DNA of 11,196 nucleotides. Origin: an uncultured Comamonadaceae bacterium. GTDB taxonomy: Bacteria; Pseudomonadota; Gammaproteobacteria; Burkholderiales; Burkholderiaceae_C. Shown piece by piece: positions 7,340 through 11,196 of this stretch. How positions within the stretch are numbered: the stretch's first letter is position 1; every line of letters begins with the position of its first letter. Under the pieces are notes generated by a model. It ran no database searches, was not told the DNA's origin, and worked only from the letters and a program-made list of their open reading frames with translations. A program made the translations under genes and the position numbers. Location of the stretch: the NCBI GenBank assembly GCA_937893415.1, contig CALBWZ010000460.1, positions 1-11,196 on the forward strand, read 5' to 3'.

Positions 7340-8704
7340 TTACACGTGCAGCAACAAGTGCTCTCGCTCCCAAGGTGAAATAACTTGCATAAACTCTGCA
7401 AATTCAACCTCTTTAATTTCCGTATAAACCGTAATGAAGTCTTGTCCCAACACCTCGTTCAGGTCAGAGTCTCGGCGCAACCAATCCAAAGACTCGCCCA
7501 AGCTTCGAGGCAGTGCATGAGGCGACAAATACGCATCACCCTTCATTTCAGGCTTGGGCTCGATTTTGTTTTTCATACCCAAGTAACCACATGCCAACGT
7601 CACCGCAAGCGCTACATAGGGGTTGGCATCTGCCCCGCTGATGCGGTTTTCTATGCGCCTCGCTTGAGGCGTCGAAATGGGTGAGCGTATGCCCACTGTC
7701 CGGTTGTCGTGGCCCCATTCGATATTGATCGGTGCGGCAGAGTTGGGCGTCAAGCGGCGGTAACTGTTGACGTACGGGGCCACCAAGGCCATTGCTGATG
7801 GCATGTAGCGTTGCAAACCGCCAATATAGTGGCCAAACGCTGCTGTGGCCGTGCCATCGGCGTGGCTGAAAATGTTGTCACCATGTTGGTCCACAATACT
7901 TTGATGAATGTGCATGGCACTGCCAGGCTCACCTGCAATGGGTTTGGCCATAAAGGTGGCATACATACCGTGGCGCATCGCCGCCTCACGCACCGTACGC
8001 TTAAAGAAAAACACCTCGTCTGCCAAGTCCATAGGATGGGCATGGAAGAAGTTGATTTCCATTTGCCCGGCGCCAACCTCGTGAATCAACGTGTCCACGT
8101 TCAATTCCATCTTTTCACAGTATTCGTAAATGTCCTCAAACAACGGATCAAACTCGTTCACCGCATCAATGCTGTAAGCCTGACGCGAGGTCTCTGCGCG
8201 ACCACTTCGCCCAATGGGTGGGCGCAGCAACGTGTTGGGATCGGTATTACGGGCTACCAAATAAAACTCCAACTCCGGCGCCACCACAGGCTCCCAGCCC
8301 TCGGCTTTAAACAGGTCACACACCTTGCGTAGCACGCTGCGTGGCGCATGGGAAATGAGTTTCCCGTGTTTGTCGTAGCAGTCGTGTATGACTTGTGCGG
8401 TGGGGTCGGTTGCCCAAGGCACAATCCGCACCGTTGATGGATCAGGGCGCAGGTGCATGTCGCTGTCAATCGGGCTGATCACATCGTAATAAGGCCCAGA
8501 CTGCGGGTACTCGCCAGTCACACCCATGGCAACCACCGCTTCAGGCAAACGCATACCGCGGTCTTCATAAAACTTTTCGCGGGGCAAGATTTTTCCGCGG
8601 GCCACGCCGGTTAAATCAGGCACCAGGCATTCCACCTCGGTGACGCGGCGCTCATTGAGCCATTTTTCAAGGTCGTTAAACGTTTGGATTGTTTTGTTGG
8701 TCAT
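7340..8704 (-). CDS. puuA: Gamma-glutamylputrescine synthetase, PuuA/SpuB type
   Basis: Glutamine synthetase-fold ligase of 454 residues. It would join glutamate to putrescine with ATP, the first step of the gamma-glutamyl route. The N-terminal beta-Grasp part includes VPDLTGVARGK (28-38). The catalytic domain shows metal/substrate ligands E144 and E146 (PELEF), E209 and E216 (HEVGAGQMEINF), H267 in AMHIHQS, the INIEWGHDNRTVGIRSP run (R335, R340) and E352 in RIENR. The adenylylation-site sequence of housekeeping GlnA is not seen; that area reads DAYLSPHALPRSL. With the neighbours this argues for a polyamine ligase rather than GlnA. The ATG at 8704 fits the family N-terminus, but no Shine-Dalgarno sequence is evident just upstream. 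A 152-nt gap separates it from puuD. Confidence 0.9.
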   Translation of the reverse strand: MTNKTIQTFNDLEKWLNERRVTEVECLVPDLTGVARGKILPREKFYEDRGMRLPEAVVAMGVTGEYPQSGPYYDVISPIDSDMHLRPDPSTVRIVPWATDPTAQVIHDCYDKHGKLISHAPRSVLRKVCDLFKAEGWEPVVAPELEFYLVARNTDPNTLLRPPIGRSGRAETSRQAYSIDAVNEFDPLFEDIYEYCEKMELNVDTLIHEVGAGQMEINFFHAHPMDLADEVFFFKRTVREAAMRHGMYATFMAKPIAGEPGSAMHIHQSIVDQHGDNIFSHADGTATAAFGHYIGGLQRYMPSAMALVAPYVNSYRRLTPNSAAPINIEWGHDNRTVGIRSPISTPQARRIENRISGADANPYVALAVTLACGYLGMKNKIEPKPEMKGDAYLSPHALPRSLGESLDWLRRDSDLNEVLGQDFITVYTEIKEVEFAEFMQVISPWEREHLLLHV

Positions 8705-8856
8705 AAAGTCAGTCAGCTGATTATTGGGGCGCGTTCGCTAGGACTTTTTACACGCTCGCGCATTGGGCGCATACACATGAAGAAGGGCCACATACGGACA
8801 CACAGCCACATGGATGCGCGGTTGAGGGGGCCTTGTGGGCGCGATACGTTGCGTCG
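8705..8856 (-). other. puuD-puuA intergenic region with short repeats
   Basis: This 152-nt gap has no supportable gene; frames running in from puuD are out of frame with it. On the minus strand it contains ATGTGGC twice, 18 nt apart (8805-8811 and 8787-8793), and a partial copy, ATGTGT (8773-8778). I could not find a convincing -35/-10 pair. The puuA start lacks an obvious ribosome site. Confidence 0.4.
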
Positions 8857-9648
8857 CTAAGGAACCGCTTCGACAGACTTCGACAACGTGCTTTGCACGC
8901 GCTGCGCGCCACGCTGGGCACAGGCTTGGCCAAAGGCTTTGAAAATGGCGGTATAAAAAGGGTTGTCCCAACACCGCCACTCAGGGTGGAACTGCACGCC
9001 GTATGCAAATGAACGTGCACCCGTCACGCCAAAGGCCTCAATGATGCCATCGGGTGCATGGGCCAACGCCTCTAGGCCGTCGGCCAAGCGGTCTATGCCT
9101 TGGCCGTGCAAGGAGTTAACCATGGCGGTCGTGCCGCCTGCCCACCGGGCCAATACCGACTCGGGCTGTATGTGTATGGGATGTGCCAGCGCGTACTGGC
9201 TGTCAAAGTCACGTGTTTTGTCTTCGCGGTGGTCCATTTTGCCCGGCACGTGCTGCACTTGCTGGTGCAAGCTGCCGCCCATGGCCACATTGATTTCTTG
9301 AAACCCGCGACACACACCCAACAGCGGCACACCTTGCGCCACACAAGCACTGACCAGCGACAGCGTCAGCCCGTCACGCTCGGCATCTAAAGGCAGGGTT
9401 TCATCGGCCACGGGCTGGCCAAAATGACTGGGGTGAATGTTGGCAGGAGAGCCTGTCAGCATCACACCGTCGACAAGGGCTAATAGGCCATCGATATCGC
9501 TGGCGCGTGCAAGAGGAAACGTGCAGGGCTGTGCGCGTGCGCCGATTTGTACCGCTCTGGCATATTTGTCACCCAACACCAAAAAGGGGGCCGCGCCTAG
9601 AAAGCGGTGGTCAATCGGAAGCCAAACCAGAGAAGGGGCAACGGCCAT
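8857..9648 (-). CDS. puuD: Gamma-glutamyl-GABA hydrolase, PuuD/SpuA type (class I amidotransferase fold)
   Basis: Peptidase C26 / class I glutamine amidotransferase-like enzyme of 263 residues (E. coli PuuD is 254). It would cleave gamma-glutamyl-GABA to glutamate and GABA in the cytoplasm. The start ATG 9648 is chosen because AGGAG lies 7 nt upstream and the family's N-terminal strand (VWLPIDHR) follows. An in-frame ATG at 9672 has no good ribosome site. The triad is visible as C113 in LLGVCRGFQ (109-117), H221 and E223 in GVQFHPEW (217-224). The oxyanion-region motif LTGSPANIHPSHF (64-76) is also typical of this family. It is the first gene of the polyamine block, downstream of a terminator. 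The C-terminal tail after about 240 is variable, rich in Gln, Arg and Ser. Confidence 0.9.
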   Translation of the reverse strand: MAVAPSLVWLPIDHRFLGAAPFLVLGDKYARAVQIGARAQPCTFPLARASDIDGLLALVDGVMLTGSPANIHPSHFGQPVADETLPLDAERDGLTLSLVSACVAQGVPLLGVCRGFQEINVAMGGSLHQQVQHVPGKMDHREDKTRDFDSQYALAHPIHIQPESVLARWAGGTTAMVNSLHGQGIDRLADGLEALAHAPDGIIEAFGVTGARSFAYGVQFHPEWRCWDNPFYTAIFKAFGQACAQRGAQRVQSTLSKSVEAVP

Positions 9649-9655
9649 GAAAAAT

Positions 9656-9660
9656 CTCCT
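9656..9660 (-). promoter_or_regulatory. Ribosome binding site fixing the puuD start
   Basis: AGGAG on the minus strand lies 7 nt upstream of ATG 9648. The alternative in-frame ATG at 9672 would place this motif inside the coding sequence and has only a weak GGGCAGA before it. Confidence 0.75.
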
Positions 9661-9695
9661 AATACCTGCCATTCTGCCCTAGTAACGACTACTTT

Positions 9696-9724
9696 TGCCA
9701 GACATTGTCGGTCTTTTACTGGCA
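9696..9724. promoter_or_regulatory. Operator-like dyad upstream of puuD
   Basis: The perfect arms TGCCAG (9696-9701) and CTGGCA (9719-9724) are separated by 17 nt. A smaller imperfect palindrome, GACATTGTC (9701-9709), touches the left arm. Placement in the leader of the first gene suggests a regulator binding site. No regulator gene is in the window to match it to. Confidence 0.35.
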
Positions 9725-9780
9725 GATTAGCAGCACTTCTACACACGCTCCTACCCATCGCAGACACCATATTGCCCAAC

Positions 9781-9816
9781 AAAAAACCCCTTCAGCTTGC
9801 ACTGCAGGGGTTTTTT
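9781..9816. terminator. Bidirectional rho-independent terminator
   Basis: Plus strand: AAAAAACCCCT, T, CAG, loop CTTGCA, CTG, C, AGGGGTTTTTT. The stem has 8 GC-rich pairs plus an A/T extension with one internal mismatch, flanked by A6 and T6. It therefore reads as a stem plus U-tract on both strands. On the minus strand it would end the amidase/small-protein transcript about 80 nt past the small gene and insulate the polyamine block. Confidence 0.88.
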
Positions 9817-9861
9817 AAAAAGCAAGCGCCTAGCTGTCGTTAGCGGCCATAGACCACAGGC

Positions 9862-9893
9862 GGCGGCTAGCCAAGATGCCAGTTCAAGCCGCC
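9862..9893 (-). repeat. GC-rich hairpin directly after the small membrane-protein gene
   Basis: The 7-bp arms GGCGGCT (9862-9868) and AGCCGCC (9887-9893) are separated by 18 nt. They begin 1 nt past the TAA of the small gene in the direction of transcription. No U-tract follows, and the intrinsic terminator lies further on. It probably stabilises the mRNA 3' end or acts in tandem with that terminator. Confidence 0.45.
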
Positions 9894-9894
9894 C

Positions 9895-10068
9895 TTAATC
9901 AGTTGTCGAGTCTTTGCCCGATGAAAAGTAGTCATAGGCGGCCAGGGCCAAGCCTCCCAGCAGAATGAGCGTAATGTCGAGTTGGGGCAGCTTCCATACA
10001 TACGGCAGCAAGAAAGCAAACAACAAAAGCAGGCTTATCAGGCCGGTATAGCGTTCTAGGGATTTCAT
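9895..10068 (-). CDS. Small two-helix membrane protein, function unknown
   Basis: Uncharacterised 57-residue protein. It begins MKSLERYTGL and has two hydrophobic segments at about 7-25 and 30-48, joined by a short KLPQLD turn. The tail is short and polar, ending GKDSTTD, and a small membrane hairpin is predicted. The start ATG overlaps the amidase stop as ATGA (10065-10068). AAGGA (10076-10080) lies 7 nt upstream, within the amidase gene. This arrangement is strong evidence for a real, translationally coupled gene despite its size. The stop TAA is followed at once by a GC-rich hairpin. I do not recognise the family. A role as partner or membrane anchor of the amidase is only a guess from coupling. 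Confidence 0.78.
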   Translation of the reverse strand: MKSLERYTGLISLLLLFAFLLPYVWKLPQLDITLILLGGLALAAYDYFSSGKDSTTD

Positions 10069-11196
10069 GTTGTATTCCTTTTCACAAATTCAGACACAAG
10101 CCAGCGCGCGGATCGCAATAAGCGGGCATCGTTTTGGTAAGCACCCACTGCCTGAACACCCAATGGCAACCCATTGGACAAATTCATCAGAGGCAAGTTA
10201 AGAGCAGGCAAACCGGCCAAACTCCAAGCTGTTTGCATAATAGGGTTGCCGGTGGATGCCAAGCCAGCAGGGGCTGCGCCCAAGGCGGCAGGGCACAAAA
10301 TAGCATCGTAAGTGCCGAAATACTCATCAAAAGCACTCGTTACGTGAGGCATTCGATCTTTGGCTGTCAAGTAATCGTTGCCTGTTATTGCCATAGATTT
10401 TTCTATCCGCTCACGCAACGTCGGGCTGAGTAAATCGCGGTTGTGATTCCATTCTTTTTGTAAACAAAAAGCCAACTCCACCTCGTTGATAGTCACCAGC
10501 CAAGACGACACATTTCGCACAATATCGGGCAACTCAACGAACTCAACGCAGTCGCCCATATGGGCCACAAATGCCTCGTACGCTTCTTTGGCTTCAGGAT
10601 CAACTTGGTCCCACCAAGGCGTTTTAACAAAGCAGAACTTGGGAGGCAGTGGCGGCTCAGACATGGCGACATCGAACAAGCGGCGGGGCGCTTGTCTAGC
10701 TGTAGCAAAGTCGTAACCGTCATCACCAGACATGATTTCAGTAACCTTGGCAATATCTTCGAGGTTGCGGGCAAACACGCCTACTTCGTCCAGAGAAGGT
10801 GACTGGTCCAAAACGCCAGTGCGCGGCAACAAGCCCCGTGAGGGCTTAAATGCATAGACACCGCAAAACGAAGCGGGTCGAATGACCGAACCATTGGTTT
10901 GTGTGCCCAAAGCGATTGGCACCATGCCCGCTGCTACCGCGGCTGCCGAGCCGCTTGACGACCCTCCAGGCGTGTGATTAACGTTGTGTGGGTTACACGT
11001 TAGACCAGGCTGGGTGGTGGCAAATTCAGTGGTCACTGTTTTACCAAACAACACCGCACCGGCAGCACGCAGGCGCGCCACCACAGTGGCATCACCAACC
11101 GAGAAGCGACCCTGGTGTATGGGGCTGCCGTACTCGGTCGGGAAATCGATGGTGTCAATGATGTCTTTAACCGCCACAGGCACGCCGTAAAGTGCT
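10065..11196 (-). CDS. Amidase-signature family hydrolase (5' end beyond window)
   Basis: Partial gene: the frame stays open to the window edge, where it reads ALYGVPVAVKD, an internal amidase motif. The true N-terminus, perhaps 60-80 residues, is therefore missing, and the in-frame GTG at 11183 is not the start. Counting from that GTG, the Ser-cisSer-Lys triad is visible as K6 (VAVKD), S75 in TPGGSSSGSA and nucleophile S99 in GTQTNGSV. Next come IRPASFCG and a typical C-terminal LPLGVQAVG ... ARLLRSA run. The family hydrolyses amide bonds in the cytoplasm. The substrate is unknown, and GatA is less likely because no gatB/gatC neighbour is seen. It overlaps the small membrane-protein gene by 4 nt and is separated from the polyamine block by a terminator. 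Confidence 0.9.
   Translation of the reverse strand, partial: ALYGVPVAVKDIIDTIDFPTEYGSPIHQGRFSVGDATVVARLRAAGAVLFGKTVTTEFATTQPGLTCNPHNVNHTPGGSSSGSAAAVAAGMVPIALGTQTNGSVIRPASFCGVYAFKPSRGLLPRTGVLDQSPSLDEVGVFARNLEDIAKVTEIMSGDDGYDFATARQAPRRLFDVAMSEPPLPPKFCFVKTPWWDQVDPEAKEAYEAFVAHMGDCVEFVELPDIVRNVSSWLVTINEVELAFCLQKEWNHNRDLLSPTLRERIEKSMAITGNDYLTAKDRMPHVTSAFDEYFGTYDAILCPAALGAAPAGLASTGNPIMQTAWSLAGLPALNLPLMNLSNGLPLGVQAVGAYQNDARLLRSARWLVSEFVKRNTT

Larger units (their letters stand above)
9649..9780 (-). promoter_or_regulatory. Leader / probable promoter region of the polyamine block
   Basis: This 132-nt stretch lies between the bidirectional terminator and puuD, so the block's main promoter is expected here. 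No canonical sigma-70 pair with 16-18 nt spacing and no sigma-54 GG/GC element was convincing by eye. The clearest signal is the dyad at 9696-9724, centred about 60 nt before the puuD start. Confidence 0.45.

Noticed and set aside
7340..8704. Housekeeping glutamine synthetase GlnA
   Set aside because: The adenylylation-site sequence of GlnA is not seen, and the gene sits between puuD and an aminotransferase in a polyamine cluster, as PuuA/SpuB does.
8738..9020. Small minus-strand frames reading from puuD into the puuD-puuA gap
   Set aside because: They are out of frame with puuD for most of their length, lack ribosome sites and show no recognisable sequence character.
9649..9672. N-terminal extension of puuD to ATG 9672
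   Set aside because: The AGGAG ribosome site for ATG 9648 lies within the extension, and the added residues are not part of the family fold.
137..9843. Many open frames on the plus strand and in other minus-strand frames
   Set aside because: They lie opposite or out of frame with well-supported enzymes, show no domain motifs or ribosome sites, and have compositions expected of shadows of real genes.

Overview
The window reads as one block of putrescine/polyamine uptake and breakdown genes. Every gene I can support lies on the minus strand, so the genes run from right to left. The proteins look like those of a Gram-negative proteobacterium. My best guess is a betaproteobacterium (Burkholderiales-like), from overall protein character and moderate GC content. 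That placement is an impression, not a measurement.

Right end (about 9781-11196): an amidase-signature hydrolase, cut off by the window edge, overlaps by 4 nt (ATGA) a short gene for a 57-residue protein with two membrane segments. A GC-rich hairpin follows directly. Next comes a strong intrinsic terminator that looks functional on both strands (9781-9816). It separates this unit from the polyamine block.

Main block (22-9648), in transcription order: puuD/spuA-type gamma-glutamyl-GABA hydrolase, puuA/spuB-type gamma-glutamylputrescine synthetase, spuC-type class III aminotransferase, potF/spuD-type substrate-binding lipoprotein, potG/spuF-type ATPase, potH/spuG-type permease, potI/spuH-type permease, and a puuC-type aldehyde dehydrogenase. 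The order matches the Pseudomonas aeruginosa spuABC-D-FGH cluster as I remember it. Differences are a single binding protein, no spuI, and an aldehyde dehydrogenase added at the end.

Together the genes would import putrescine (PotF-PotG-PotH-PotI), attach glutamate to it (PuuA), convert the free amino end to an aldehyde (the aminotransferase, since no PuuB oxidase gene is present), oxidise the aldehyde (PuuC) and release GABA (PuuD). Alternatively the aminotransferase acts on free putrescine in a parallel route. No regulator gene is visible.

The gaps that may hold control signals are 9649-9780 (start of the block), 8705-8856 (before puuA), 5731-5903 (before potF) and 4494-4590 (a strong hairpin between potF and potG). 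From potG to puuC the genes are tightly packed. No mobile element, CRISPR array, tRNA or rRNA was seen. I see no clearly new system. The most notable points are the oxidase-less cluster layout, the lipid-anchored binding protein, the intercistronic hairpin and the small membrane protein coupled to the amidase.
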